Shown: positions 32,848 to 44,413, numbered from the stretch's first letter. The stretch is DNA of 64,000 nt from Vombatus ursinus (GCF_900497805.2 NW_020948739.1:8915420-8979419); one strand, 5' to 3'. A program made the numbers and translations. Notes: generated from the sequence alone by a model not told the origin.

Positions 32848-34068
32848 TTATATCTCTCTTAAGTCTTGTATTTGAAGATCAAATTGTCTGTTCAGCTCTG
32901 GTCTTTTTATTAGGAAGGTATGGAAGTCCCCTATTTGATTGAATATCCATCTCTTCCCCAGAAAGATCATGCTCATTTTCACTGGGTAGTTGATCCTGTA
33001 TTGTAATCCAAGCTCCTTTGCCTTATGGAATATCATATTCCATGCCCTACAGTCTTTTAATGTAGAGGCTGCAAGGTCCTGTGTAATCCTGACTGTGGTT
33101 CCATGATATTTAAATTGTTTCTTTCTAGCTGCTTGCAGTATTTTCTCTTTGACCTGATAATTTTGGAATTTGGCTACTGTATTCCTTGGCGTTTTCAACT
33201 TGGGATCTCTTTCAGGAGGTGATTGGTGGATTCTTTCTATGGCTATTTTACCCTCTGGTTCTAGGACCTCAGGGCAGTTTTCTTTTATGATTTCCTGAAA
33301 GATACTGTCCAGGCTCTTTTTCTCATCATGATTTTCAGGTAGACCAATAATTTTTAAATTGTCTCTCCTGGTTCAGTTTTCCAGGTCAGTTGTTTTACCA
33401 GTGAGATATTTTACATTTTCATCTATTTTTTCATTCTTTTGTTTTTGTTTGATTCTTGCTCTCTCATGGAGTCATTAACTTCCATTTGCTCAATTCTAAT
33501 TTTTACAAATCGTTTTCTTCTATTAGATCTTGTACCTCCTTCCCCATTTGGCCAATTGTATTTTTTAGGGACTTGTTTTCTTCAAGTGTGCTTTTTTTCC
33601 AGTTGGCCAATTGTATTTTTTTTTTTTTTTGGGCAATTGGAGTCAAGTGACTTGCCCAGGGTCACAGAGCTAGTAAGTGACAAGTGTTTGGTCTGAGGTC
33701 ATATTTGAACTCAGGTCCTCCTGACTTCAGGGCCAGTGCTCTATCCACTGCGCCACCTAGCTGCCCCCAATTGTATTTTTTAAGGACTTGTTTTCTACAG
33801 TTAATTTTTGTCCTTCCTTTTCCAAGTTATTAACTCTCTCTTGCATACCTCTCATTTCTTTTCCCATTTTTACTTCTACCTCTCTCACTTGACTTTTAAA
33901 ATCCTTCTTGAGCTCTTCTAAGAAGACTTTTTGGGCTGCAGACCAGTTCATATTCCCTTTTGAGGTTCCAGATGTGAGTTTGTTGACAATGTTGTCCTCT
34001 TCAGAATTTCTGCCTTGATCTTCACTCTTCCCATAATAAGAATCTATCATACGTTTCTTTTTGCTCAT
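32848..34068 (-). pseudogene. ORF1 of the HAL1-like element
   Basis: Opens at the ATG at 34068 with MSKKKRMIDSYYG, continues as a charged coiled coil (EKEGQKLTVENKSLKNTI), is interrupted by the SINE at 33621-33767, and ends with an open C-terminal domain of 116 residues at 33198-32848: TPRNTVAKFQNYQVKEKILQ, ARKKQFKYHGTTVRITQDLA and YRINYPVKMSMIFLGKRWIF, matching the L1 ORF1p C-terminal domain (TPRHIIVRF, REKGRVTLKGKPIRLTADLS, PRISYPAKLSF in human). The middle has a few stops. The last 350 bp are still open. Confidence 0.8.
33621..33767 (-). mobile_element. WSINE-like SINE inside the HAL1 ORF1
   Basis: Poly(T), tggagtcaagtgacttgccc, agggtcacagagctagtaag, tttgaactcaggtcctcctg, tatccactgcgccacctagc. 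The 13 bp perfect duplication caattgtattttt lies at 33608-33620 and 33768-33780. Innermost layer of the nest. Confidence 0.95.
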
Positions 34069-35189
34069 GGTGTCTGCTTATTTCCTGGCCTTTAAAGAGA
34101 TTGGGCTCTCCTGCTGGGGAGCAGAGGGCACTGACCCAAGTTTCTTGTGTTGGGAGCCTCAGGCCTGGTCGATGGCTTTGTGTGCTGGGGCCTCCAATGG
34201 GGGCAGTTGGAGGCTGTAGGATTCTGGCAGCTTACCTGGTGTTGGGCTGGAAACAGCAATACTGGAACTCTAGGGGTCGGATTGGGTAGTGTGGCTTCTG
34301 GAGATTTCCTGCTCACCCAGGCCTTTCCTTCCTTTTGCTTTCTTCAACTCTTTTCAGATGCATGTTGCAGGGTATTTATCCACCTGCAGCCCCTTGGAGC
34401 GCTGCTTCCCTTAGTTTTGCTGAGGCACTGGGAGAGCTGGTTGCTGTAGAATGCTGAGGCACCTGATAGCTTTCTGAGCTGGTTTCCACTGGTTCCCCCA
34501 CCTTCAATGAGACACTTGGGGTCCAGATGTTGGTGTTTGCCTGCTCCACCACCTAGGCTTCAGGATCTCCTCCTGGTATGCTGAGGTGGAGCTTTCTACC
34601 AGCTTGCCAGGATGCCTCCCATTCTGTACTGCTCTCCTTTCCCCAGGGTAAGAGGGGCCTTTCCAGTTAATCCCTCAAGCTACCTGGGCTAATGGACTGC
34701 TGCACCCCATCTTTCTTCTGGTTCAGCTGTTCCAGGGTTTTCCTGGGGTGATATTTTCTGGGCTTTCAGGGGTTAATAAGGGAGAGTAAGAGAGACTCAC
34801 CTCATACTCTGCCATCTTGGCTCCTGTCCTTCATTCTTAAAGAGGACCATGACATCAGGGAGGTGATGTCATGATATGCAAGTGAATTGGATTGAAATGA
34901 AGGAGTGTTGTGCAAAACCACTAGCCTTACTTTCTCTTCTAGAGCTGTCTAGGTCCAGGGGCCAGATTAGGATAACTGGAGATGGCCCAGGATATATTGG
35001 GGGACCTTGGCCTTTTTAAGCTAAGGTCTCAATTTGCCTGAAGCAAAGCTCATTCAGTGATTAAGGCTTAATAAGAAATGAGGCAAAGAATGCCTCAAAA
35101 AAAAAAATTGATTTGAGAGGAGAAGACCCTCAGGGTTTCTAGCCAAAATAGAAACAATTGCTATTCACATTCATTCTGAGCCAATCAGG

Positions 35190-35507
35190 GCCCAAACAAT
35201 GACCAAGTATGCTTGGCTTGGGACGTATTGTTAGCCAATCAATGACAGCAAGAGTGATTTGGGATTTAAAAAAATTTCAGAGATTAAGATTTACATTTCC
35301 TTTGGGCGGAGTGCCTACCAGTAAGGGTGTGATGCCCTGTGTGGACAGAGGGAAGGGAAAGAAGAAAGAAAAAGAAAAGAAGGAAGGCAGGATGGATGGA
35401 AGGAAGGAAGGAAAGAAGGGAGGTAGGTAGGGAGGGAAGCTATGTTGCCAACTGGCCAGTTCCATCTTGGTCTTCAGTGGGCAGCTCCTTTTCTATTCAT
35501 ATAGGTT
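35190..35507. other. Unassigned sequence with a (GGAA)n tract, inside the nest
   Basis: About 170 bp with no named family (ccaatcaatgacagcaagag, ggagtgcctaccagtaaggg), then a purine tract of gaaa/ggaa units at 35361-35432, then 70 bp of unassigned sequence. It may be an extended body of the flanking Mar1-like retroposon. Confidence 0.4.
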
Positions 35508-35608
35508 GCTGTTTGTCCTTCGTTCTTGAAGGACTATGACATCAGGGAGTGATGCCATGACAGGTGAACTGGATTTAAGTGAGGGAGAGTTGTGCAAAAT
35601 CACCATCT
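35508..35608 (-). mobile_element. Mar1-like SINE, second copy, 5'-truncated
   Basis: gtttgtccttcgttcttgaa, ggactatgacatcagggagt, gaactggatttaagtgaggg, then L1 ORF1 text resumes near 35612. Confidence 0.75.
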
Positions 35609-35611
35609 ATT

Positions 35612-36090
35612 TAAAGAAAAGTAACTATTTAAAGAAATTATCAAGGAAAACTACCCTGATATCCTAGAACCAGAAGGTAAAATAAAAATTTAAAGAATAC
35701 ACCAATCAACTCCTGAAAGACATCCCAAAGTGAAAGCTCCCAGGAATATTATAGCCAATTTCTAGAGTCCTCAGGTCAATGAGAAAATGTTGCAAGTAGC
35801 AAGAAAAAAATAATTCAAATAACATGTAGCCACAATTAGTATCACACAAGATTTAGCAGCTTCCACATTAAAAGATTGAAGGGCTTGGAATATGACATTC
35901 AAAAGGGCAGAGGAGCTAGGATTATAACCAAGAATCATTTACACAGCAAAACTGAGTATAATCCTTCAAGGGAAAAAAATGGATATTTAATGAAACAGAG
36001 AACTTTTAAGCATTCCTGATGAAAAGACCAGAGCTGATTAGAAAATTTAACTTTTGAAATACAAGACTCAAGAAAAGGATTAAAAGGTAA
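35612..36090 (+). pseudogene. L1 ORF1, C-terminal half
   Basis: KEIIKENYPDILEPEGKIKI continues the ORF1 of 30987-31660, followed by RNIIANFQSPQVNEKMLQVA (RNA-recognition/C-terminal domain), a stop, and in shifted frames the remaining domain text. It ends near EIQDSRK, where sister copies terminate. Confidence 0.75.
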
Positions 36091-36285
36091 ACATGAAAAA
36101 GAAATTATAAAAGAATCAATACAGTTAAAATGTTTACATTCCTATGAGGAAATGATAATTGTAACTCCTAAGAACTTCATCATTATTAGGGCAGTTAGGA
36201 GGAGTATGAATAGACAGAAGATACAGATGTGAGCTGACTATGAGGGAATGATATTTAAAAAATAGATTACAGGGTGAGAAAGAGA

Positions 36286-39200
36286 AATGTGTGCCTTGCT
36301 ATTTGCAACATAGTAATCATAACTGTGAATCTAAATGGGACAAAGTCACCCATGAAACACAAGTGGATAAGAGAATGGATTAAAAACAAGAATCTTATAA
36401 TATGTTGTTTACAAGAAACACACTTGAAGCAGAGAGACACACACCTAGTAAAGGTAAGGGGCTGGAGAAGAATATATTATGCTTCAAGTGAAGTAAAAAA
36501 AAACAACAGGGGTAGCAATAAAGATCTTAGACAAAGAAAAACCCAAAATAGATCTAATTAAAAGAGATAAGCAGAGAAACTACATTTTGCTAAAAGGTAC
36601 CAAAGACAATGAAATAATATTACTACTAAATACGTATGCACTGAATGGCAAAACATCCAAATTCTTAAAGGAAAAGTTGAATGAGTTATAGGAGGAAATA
36701 GACAGTAAAACTCTACTAGTGGGGGACCTCAACTTTCTCCTCTCAGAACTAGATAAATCTAACAAAAAAAAAAAAACAGGAAAGAAGTTAAGGAGATGAA
36801 TAGAATTTTAGAAAAGTCAATTATGATAGACTTGTGGAGAAAACTGAATGAGAATAGAAAAGAGTATACCTTTTTCTCAGTGGTACATGACACCTTCACA
36901 AAAACTGACAATGTGTGAAAACCTCACAACCAAATGTATAAAAGCAGAAATATTAAATGCATCCTTTTCAGATCATAATGCAGTAAAAAAATATATTCAA
37001 TAAAGGGCCATGGAAACATAAATTAAAAATTAATTGGAAATTAAATAATCTAATCCTAAAGAATGAGTAAGTCAAAGAGCAAATCATAGAAACAATCAAT
37101 AATTTCATGAAAGAGAATTACAACAAGGAAACAACATACCAAAATTTATGGGATACAGCCAAAGCACTACTTAAGGAAAAATTTATATCTCTAAATGCTT
37201 ACAGCAACTAGAAAAAGAAAAAAATACCACCCCCACTAAACACCAAATTAAAAGTCCTGAAAATTAAAGGAGAGATTAATAAAATTGAAAGTAAGAAAAC
37301 CATTGAATTAATAAATAAAACTAAGAGCTGGTTTTATGGGGAAAAAAGCCCAATGAAGTAAATAAACCATTGGTTAATTTGATTTAAAAAAAAGAAGAGA
37401 AAAAAGAAAACCAAATTACCACTATCAAAAATGCAAAGGGTGAATTCACCACCAATGAAGATGAAATTAAAGCAATTACTCTATGCCAATAAATCAGACA
37501 ATCTAAGTGAAATGGATGAGTATTTATAAAAATATAAATTAACCAGATTAACAGAAGAAGAAATTGAATATTTAAATAACCCTACCTTAGAAAAAGAAAT
37601 TGAACAAGTCATCAATGAGCTTCCTAAGAAAAAATATCCAGGACCAGATGGATTCACAAGTGATTCTACCAAACATTTAAAAAAACAATTAATTCTACTA
37701 TTATAGCAATTATTTGGGAAAATAGGGTAAGAAGGAGTCCTACCAAATTCCTTTTATGACGCAAATATGGTGCTGATGCCTAAATCAGAAAGATCCAAAA
37801 CAGAGAGAGAAAACTATAGACCAATTTCCCTAATGAATATTAATGCAAAAAATTCAAATACAATGCTAGCAAGGAAATTTCAGCAATTTATCACACAGAT
37901 CACATACTATGGCCAGGGGGAATTTATACAAGATATGTAGGTCTGGTTCAATATCAGGAAAACTACCAACATAATTGACCATGTTAATAACAAAAACAAC
38001 AAAAAATCATATGATTATCTCAATAGATGCAGAGAAAGCTTTTGCCAAAATAAAACACTCATTCCTTGAAAGCATAGGAATAAATGGAGCTTTCCTTAAA
38101 ATGGCACATAGTATCTGTCTAAAACCATCAGCAAACATCATCTGTAATGGGGAAAAACTAGAAGCCTTCTCGTGTAAGATCAGCATGAAGCAAGGATTAC
38201 CATTATCACCACTATTATTCAATATAACAGAAATGTTAGCTATAGAATAGCATTAGAAATGCTAGCTATAACAGTAAGAGAAGAAAAAGAAATTGAAGAA
38301 TTTAGAATAGGCAATGAGAAAACAAAACTATCACTCTTTGTAGATGATATGATGATATACTTAAAGAATCCTAGAGAATCAACTAAAAAACTAGTTGAAA
38401 TAATTAACAGCTTTAGCAAAATTGCAGGATATATAAACCACATAAATCATCAGCATTTCTATATATTACCAATAAACTCCAGCAGAAAGATTTAGAAAGA
38501 AAAATTCCATTTAAAATACCTGTAGACAATATAAAATACTTGGGAGTCTACCTGCCAAGACAAACTCAGGAACTATATGAACACAATTACAATATACTTT
38601 TCACACAAAGTCAGATCTAAACAATTAGAGAAATATTAATTGTTTGTGGGTAGGCTGAGCCAATATAATAAAAATGACATTTCTACCTAAATTAATTTAC
38701 TTATACAGTGCCATACCAATCAAACTACTTAAAAAATATGTAATAGAGTTTGAAAAAAAATAGTAACAAAATTCACCTTGAAGAAGGTCAAGAGTATCAA
38801 GGTAATCAATGGGAAAAAAATGTGAAATCTGGCCTAGCCATACCAGATCTCAAACTGTATTACAAAGTGATAATCATCAAAACTATCTGGTATTGGCTAA
38901 AAAATATAGTGGTGGATCAGTGGAATAAATTAGGTACATAATATACTGCAGTAAATGACCATAGTAATCTGATGTTTGATAAATGCAAAGATCTAAGCTT
39001 TTGGGACAAAAACTAATTATTCAACAAAAATTATTGGGAAACTGGAAAGCAGTTTGGCAGATATTAGGTATTGCCCAATATCTCATACCATATATCAGAA
39101 TAAGGTCAAAATGGGTACATGATTTAGACGTAAAGGGTGATATAATAAGCAAATTAGGAGAACATGGAATAGTTTACCTGTCAGATCTATGGGTAAGGGA

Positions 39201-39710
39201 AGAATTTATGATTAAACAAGAGATAGAGAGCATTATGAGAAGTAAAATGAATAATTTTGATTACATTATTAAAAAGGTTTTGCACAAACAAAACCAATGT
39301 AGCCAAGATTAGAAAGAAAGCAAGAAACTGGGGAAAAAATTATGAGTTTCTCTGATAAAGACCTTATTTTCCAAACATAGAGAACTGAGTCAAATTTATA
39401 AGTATATAAGTCATTCCCCAATTGATAGATAGCCAAAGGATATGAACAATTTTCAGATGAAGAAATCAAAGCTCTCTATAGACATATAAAAATACTGTAA
39501 ATCACTATTGATTAGAGAAATGCAAATTAAAACACCTCTGAGGTACCACATCACACCTCTCTGATTGACTAATATGACAGAAAAGGAAAATGACAAATGT
39601 TGGAGGGGATATGGAAAAATAGGGACACATGTACTGTTGGTGGACCTGTGAACTAATTCACCCATTCTGAAGAGCAATTTAGAACTATGCCCAAAGGGAT
39701 GTAAAACTGA
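36286..39710 (+). pseudogene. L1 ORF2: endonuclease and reverse transcriptase
   Basis: The endonuclease N-terminus reads IITVNLNGTKSPMKHKWIRE then CLQETHLKQRDTHLVKVRGW (36310-36465), with the active-site Asn in NLNG and Glu in QETH kept. The RT palm shows [16 protein letters not shown] (38020), [14 protein letters not shown] (38185-38225) and LFVDDMMIYLKNPREST at 38335-38385, where the catalytic box is FVDD instead of FADD. The thumb and C-terminal parts run to 39710 (LKLYYKVIIIKTIWYWLKNI near 38855). Multiple stops and frame changes; non-functional. Confidence 0.9.
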
Positions 39711-40868
39711 TCATACCTAAAATACCTGACACTATACCTGCCAAAACAGACACAGGAACTATCTGAACATAAACATAAAACACTTTATACAAATAAACTC
39801 AGATCTAAATAACTGAAGTAATATTTATTGTTCATGGGTAGGTAAAGCTAATATAATTTTTTAAATGACAATTTTAGAGGCAGCTAGGTGGTGCAGTGGA
39901 TGGAGCTCCAACTTTGGAGTCAGGAGGACCTGAGTTCAAATCTGGCCTCAGACACTAGACACTTGACACTCCCTAGCTGTGTGACCCTGGGCAAGTCACT
40001 TAACCCTGATTGGCTCCCCCCCCCCCCCCAAAATGACAATTTAACCTAACTAATCTATTTATTCAATGTCATCCCAATTAAATTACTAATAATTTATTTT
40101 ACTGAGTTAGAAAAAATAATGACAAAGTTCATTTGGAAGAACAAAAGATCAGACACTTCAAAGAAACCAGGGGAAGAAGATATAAAGGAAGTAGATTTAG
40201 CAATATCAGACCTTAAAGTATATTATAAGGCAAGAATATTGTTAAAGTGTAAAAAGCATAATTTCAATTATTTTAAATTAAATTTTTTTCCTATAAATAA
40301 AACCTATCTAGTGGGGGGAAACTTTCATAGACAACCTCTCAGATACATTAGGATTGGGTTGGAATATTGCTGTGGTGTAGGAAGTGATGAGCTGGTTGCT
40401 TTAAAAAAACATGGAAAGACTTGAACTTATGAAGTAAGATGCTATCTACCTTCAGAGAAACAGTTAATAGGAGGAAATAAGCATAGTACAGTCTCACATA
40501 TATGTGCATGAGTGTATGTGTGTATACATATGTATGTTTATAGATATCTATGTATACCCACACTGAATCAGTAGTTCTCTTTAAGGTTGGGAAGCAGGGA
40601 GGGAAAAAAAATAAAGTAAAAAGTGCACAGCAGAGAATAAAAGAAAACCAACAAGGAAGCAAAGAAAAGCTGGGTAGCTTTGAAAACAATGTGCAATATT
40701 TATTATATAGGTCATGAAATGGAAATTTATTGTTTTATATTGAATCCTTTCTTATGGTCTGTTGTGTACATGGCAATGCTTTATTTTTTTCTTTTCTCAT
40801 TTTGTATTTAAGTTTAAAATTTTAAAAATTTATAAAACAAATAAAAAGGCAAAAAAACAAAACAAAAC
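39711..40868 (+). mobile_element. Second L1 inserted in the first L1's ORF2
   Basis: At 39711 the text jumps back to ORF2 thumb sequence (taaaatacctgacactatac, tgccaaaacagacacaggaa), equivalent to 38516-38570, and runs through KFIWKNKRSDTSKKPGEED (40119-40175) to a shortened C-terminus and a 3' UTR with A-rich end (aaaggcaaaaaaacaaaaca at 40844). The outer L1 resumes at 40869. Flanking duplication is blurred (aaaactg / aaaacactg). 5'-truncated, internally shortened. Confidence 0.75.
39875..40030 (+). mobile_element. WSINE-like SINE with a poly(C) stretch
   Basis: gaggcagctaggtggtgcag, gagttcaaatctggcctcag, tgaccctgggcaagtcactt. The usual gcctcacc(A)n end is replaced by about 14 C (40016-40029). 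A 12 bp perfect duplication aaatgacaattt lies at 39863-39874 and 40031-40042. Confidence 0.9.
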
Positions 40869-41728
40869 ACTGTGCATACCCTTTGATTCAGCAATGCCAC
40901 TTCTAGATCTGTATCCCAAAGAGATTTAAAAAAAGAAAATAAAAAGATCTATGTGGACAAAAATATTTATAGCAGCCTTTTTGTGGTGGCAAAGAATTAC
41001 AAATTATGGGTATGCCCATCAATTGGGGAATGGCTGAACAAGTTGTTCTATGTGATTGTGAAGAAATACTATATGCAATAAGAAATGAAGGTCAGGATGC
41101 TCTCATGAAAAACCTGTAAAGACTTACATGAACTGATACAAAGTGAAATGAACACAGCCCGGCAAGCATTGTACACAGTAACAGTAATATTTTATGATGA
41201 TCAACTGTAAATGACTTAGCTATTCTCAGCAATACAATGATCCAAGACAATTCTGAAGGACTTATGATGAAAAAATACTGTTCACCTCCAGAGAAAGAAC
41301 TGATAGAGTCTGAATGCAGATTGAAGCATACATTTTTCAAAACTTTATTTTTCTTGTGTTTTTTTGTCTTTTTCTCTTCCTCACACAGGATTAATATGTG
41401 CTTGATCATACATGTAAAACCTCTATCAAATTGCTTGCCTTCTTGATGGGGGTGAGCAATAAGGAGGGAGTTTGGAACTCAAAATTTAAAAAAAGAATGT
41501 TAAAGGTTATTTTTATATGTAATTGGAAAAAATATTTAAAAAAAATAAATATCATTCTTCTGCATTTCTGCAGTTGCACAGCTGACAACAGACATTGTTT
41601 CCATATTTCCCTTCAGGAAGAGAAATTAATGCTCTCCCATGGCCTGGAATTCATGAACTATTCTTGAGTTAAGGTGACTAAAGTGATTTTGTCATAGTTC
41701 AGGGACCCTTTTTAAATATTCTTCAGGA

Positions 41729-41872
41729 GGGGCACCTAAGTGGCGCAGAGGATAGAGCACTGGCCCTGGATTCAGGAGGACCTGGGTTCAAATCCAGCCT
41801 CAGACACATAACACTTACTAGCTGTGTGACCCCAGGCAAGTCACTTAACCCCATTGTCTAATTAAAAAAAAA
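41729..41872 (+). mobile_element. WSINE-like SINE
   Basis: ggcacctaagtggcgcagag, gcactggccctggattcagg, gggttcaaatccagcctcag, accccaggcaagtcacttaa, poly(A). The duplication (t)cttcagga lies on both sides (41719-41728 and about 41873-41882). Confidence 0.9.
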
Positions 41873-41899
41873 ATCTTCAGGAAATGTGTTCATTAAGAT

Positions 41900-41965
41900 T
41901 GATTCTGATGCCTTGCATACAGTAGGTGCTCAATAATTATTGATGGATTGATTGAATGAATGAAT
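41900..41965 (+). repeat. L2/MIR-type 3' tail
   Basis: tgccttgcatacagtaggtg, ctcaataattattgatggat, then gattgaatgaatgaa. Confidence 0.5.
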
Positions 41966-42039
41966 ATCAAGTTAGAAACCTTTTAGAGGAAACTTAAATG
42001 TAGAACAATGTCAAAAATTAACTTCTAATCAGTAGACAT

Positions 42040-42159
42040 TATCATTTAGTAAACACATATTAAGCGCATCATGTGTGCAAAGAATTGTGCTAGGGCTGGG
42101 AGACAGAAAAAACATTGATAAAACATAGACTCTGCCCTTATGGACCTTATGGTCTAGTA
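42040..42159 (-). repeat. L2 3' end, antisense, host of the hAT insertion
   Basis: aaacacatattaagcgcatc, gtgtgcaaagaattgtgcta and gcccttatggaccttatggt. The L2 text continues after the hAT element (gtctagtcggagcttagagt). Confidence 0.65.
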
Positions 42160-42773
42160 TATAGGTTCCCAAAGTGGGTGATACCACCCCCAGAGAGTGC
42201 TGGCTTGATGGAGGGGTGGCATAGTAGCTTTAGGTGCATTTGGGGGGAGTTGAATAAAAATAAGGGGGCAGTGGAAGCATAAAGAAAGAAAAGAAGATAA
42301 GAAAATTTGAAAAAATGTTCATATATGTTTTATCTGTTGCATAACAAAGTTAAAGTCATAGTGATTACATTATTTTCCAAATAAACTCACAAAATGCATA
42401 CTATAGACCACCAATCAGTGGTCAAGTCTGCCAACAGGTCTTAACAAGCAAGTATTGGCAGGCCAAAATGTTGTGCATTGTCAGGAAGTCCAGCATGTAT
42501 CAGCAGGAATATGTGCATGTAATGACTTGTTTACAATATGATACTCTATGGTTACATGATACAATATTATGTCATCAAAATTTCAATGCAGAAAAAATCA
42601 AAAATTTAGAAGAAATTATTAAATTTAAGATGCATCATTTCAAAACATATTGATATATGTTTTGAAGTTATGCAAATTAAAAAAAAGTTAAAGGGTGAAA
42701 GATTTCTAGAGGGGCACTGAGTAATTTTTTTTTTTAAATGAAGTGGTAGCCCAAATAAGTTTGGGAACCTTTG
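42160..42773 (+). mobile_element. hAT-type non-autonomous DNA transposon, copy 1
   Basis: A 614 bp element ending in inverted repeats ataggttcccaaa and tttgggaacctttg. The flanking 8 bp duplication is gtctagta (42152-42159) and gtctagtc (42774-42781), 7 of 8 identical. Subterminal text (ggtgataccaccccca; aaataagtttgggaacc) and the inverted partner at 62313-62912 confirm the family. No transposase frame is present, so it is a large MITE. Confidence 0.9.
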
Positions 42774-42829
42774 GTCTAGTCGGAGCTTAGAGTCTAGTAT
42801 AGTAGATCATTTAGATTTTGTCCTAAAAA

Positions 42830-43080
42830 TTATATAGCTTGTAATGTTTTAAAAACACTATTCCAATATGTTAAAAGCAGTTCTAACACATAATTGTTTT
42901 TAATTTGTTCTGCAGAATATCAATAACTTTTCTTTTTGTCTCATGTTCTTTTGACTCATTGCTTCACTGCTTCATTTCATTATGAATTCTCAGTTCCATT
43001 TCTGAGATACTGAATTAGCATTTGGTGGCTACATTTTTGTTGTTTAATAACAAAGTTAGGAAAATGAAAGTCTATATGGA
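42830..43080. other. Unassigned sequence
   Basis: No feature recognised. Confidence 0.4.
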
Positions 43081-43240
43081 AAAAGCATAGTTCAATGAAA
43101 TGAGCACTGACTTTACAGTTAGAAGACCTTGTTCTGATCCTGACTCTCCAATATAGTACCTGTGTGACCTTGGGCATTTCAATTAACCTCTCTAAGACTA
43201 GTGTCCCTTTCCACACACAAAAAGAAAAGAATAAAGTAGG
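43080..43240 (+). mobile_element. MIR-type SINE
   Basis: atgagcactgactttacagt, ctgtgtgaccttgggcattt, caattaacctctctaagact. Confidence 0.75.
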
Positions 43241-43264
43241 TGACTTTTTAAAATATATAATATA

Positions 43265-43660
43265 CTATGTTTTAAGTTTTTTAAAAATAAACTTTATTGC
43301 TATCTTTTGTGTTTCCATCACCTAAACTTCCTCCTGAAGTTCTTCCCCCTCCTCTCTCCCACTCCACTGCCCCAGAGCCATCCTATATAACAAAGGATTT
43401 TTAAAAGAAAAAGAAAGAAGAAGAAAACCAGCAAAACCTACTAGTACATTGGGAAAAAACAACAACCTCAAAATGTGTATACACACACACACACACACTC
43501 ACATACATACACACACACATATATGTATGTATGTATAACGATCCACATCTGTGGACCTCCCACTCTTGCAGAGTGGGGAGAAGTGGCTTCTCATATTTCT
43601 TCTTTGGGGCCATGCTTGTTCTTTGTAATTTTGCAACATTTATTTTTTATTGTTTTGTGG
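43265..43660 (-). mobile_element. L1 3' UTR, antisense
   Basis: Poly(T)-like start, ataaactttattgctatctt, cccctcctctctcccactcc, then accagcaaaacctactagta. It parallels 18240-18480. It contains an (AC)/(TG) microsatellite at 43480-43535. The L1 probably continues at 44236 after an L2 piece. Confidence 0.7.
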
Positions 43661-43689
43661 TTGTTCTTGGACTCCACTTAGCTGTCAAA

Positions 43690-44235
43690 TTAATCTAAAG
43701 TGCGGATCTAACCATGTCACCTGCCTATTCAGTACACTCCAGTGGCTCCCTTTCACCTTCAGGACAAAATATAAAATACTCTGTTTGCATTCAAAGCCCT
43801 TAAAAATTTCCACCCCTCCCCCCCTACTACTTTTGCAGTTTTCTCAAACCTTACCCGCTCCCATTTACTCTGCTATTCAATGACACTAGCTTCCTTGCTC
43901 TTCCTCCCATGAGACACTCCATCTCCCTATTCTGGCTGTCCCAGCTGCCTAGAATTCTCCACTTTCTGGTTTCTCTGGATTCTTTCAAGTCCCAAGTAAA
44001 TCTCACCTTCTTTGAGAACTTTTCCTGATCCCCTTTAATGCTAGTGCCTTCCCTCTGTCAAATATTTCTGGTTTATTCTATATGTATTTTATTTGTACAT
44101 AGTTGTTCACATGTTATCTTCCCCATTAGACTGAGCTCTTTGAGAGTGGGGACTATCTTCTGCCTTTTTTGGGATTAACAGCACCTTGCATAGTACCCGG
44201 CCCTTAATAAAATTATTGTTGACTAATTTGATTGA
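43690..44235 (+). mobile_element. L2 LINE 3' region
   Basis: taaccatgtcacctgcctat, ctccagtggctccctttcac, caaagcccttaaaaatttcc, tgagctctttgagagtgggg, gcaccttgcatagtacccgg, ccttaataaaattattgttg. A well-kept plus-strand L2 3' end lying between two antisense L1 blocks. Confidence 0.85.
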
Positions 44236-44413
44236 CTTTCCATTTACATTGCTGTAGTTATTATGCATATTGTTTTCTTGGCTCTGCTTACTTCACTTTT
44301 CATCAGTTCATATAAATTTTTCCATGCTTTCCTATATTCATTGTTATTTCTTACCACACAGTAATATTCCATTATATACCACAATTTCTTTAACCAGTTC
44401 CCAGTTGATGGGT

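Larger units (their letters stand above)
31692..34824 (-). mobile_element. HAL1-like element (L1-derived, ORF1 only)
   Basis: A 3.1 kb minus-strand unit with a perfect 14 bp duplication tgtccttcattctt at 31678-31691 and 34825-34838. Read 5' to 3': start ggagccaagatggcagagta (34823), 5' UTR, ORF1 (34068-32848), a C/T-rich spacer, a short piece homologous to the end of ORF2 (about 32225-31990), the 3' UTR and poly(A). Endonuclease and reverse transcriptase are absent although both ends are intact. HAL1 elements (half-L1) are known in mammals including opossum, with ORF1 but no ORF2. A secondary deletion of a full L1 is the alternative. Confidence 0.75.
31668..35190 (-). mobile_element. Mar1-like SINE inserted in L1 ORF1, itself split by the HAL1-like element
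   Basis: The SINE begins at 31668 (gctgtttgtccttcattct), is broken at 31691 by the HAL1-like insertion, and resumes at 34825 (tgtccttcattcttaaagag, tgacatcagggaggtgatgt, aagtgaattggattgaaatg, gataactggagatggcccag). The extended part to about 35190 lies beyond the recognisable core and may belong to the same unit. Minus orientation. Confidence 0.7.
30296..41545 (+). mobile_element. LINE-1, near full length, opened by nested insertions
   Basis: One plus-strand L1 in three blocks: 30296-31667 (5' UTR starting gaggccaagatggcagagca, then ORF1 N-terminal half), 35612-39710 (ORF1 C-terminal half, spacer, most of ORF2) and 40869-41545 (ORF2 end, 3' UTR, A-rich tail). Continuity is shown by coding text that rejoins across each gap: ORF1 breaks at 31660 and resumes at 35612 (KEIIKENYPDILEPEGK), and ORF2 breaks at aaagggatgtaaaactg and resumes at gtgcataccctttgattcag. 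Without the inserts it is about 6.1 kb, close to full length. Both ORFs carry many stops. Confidence 0.85.
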
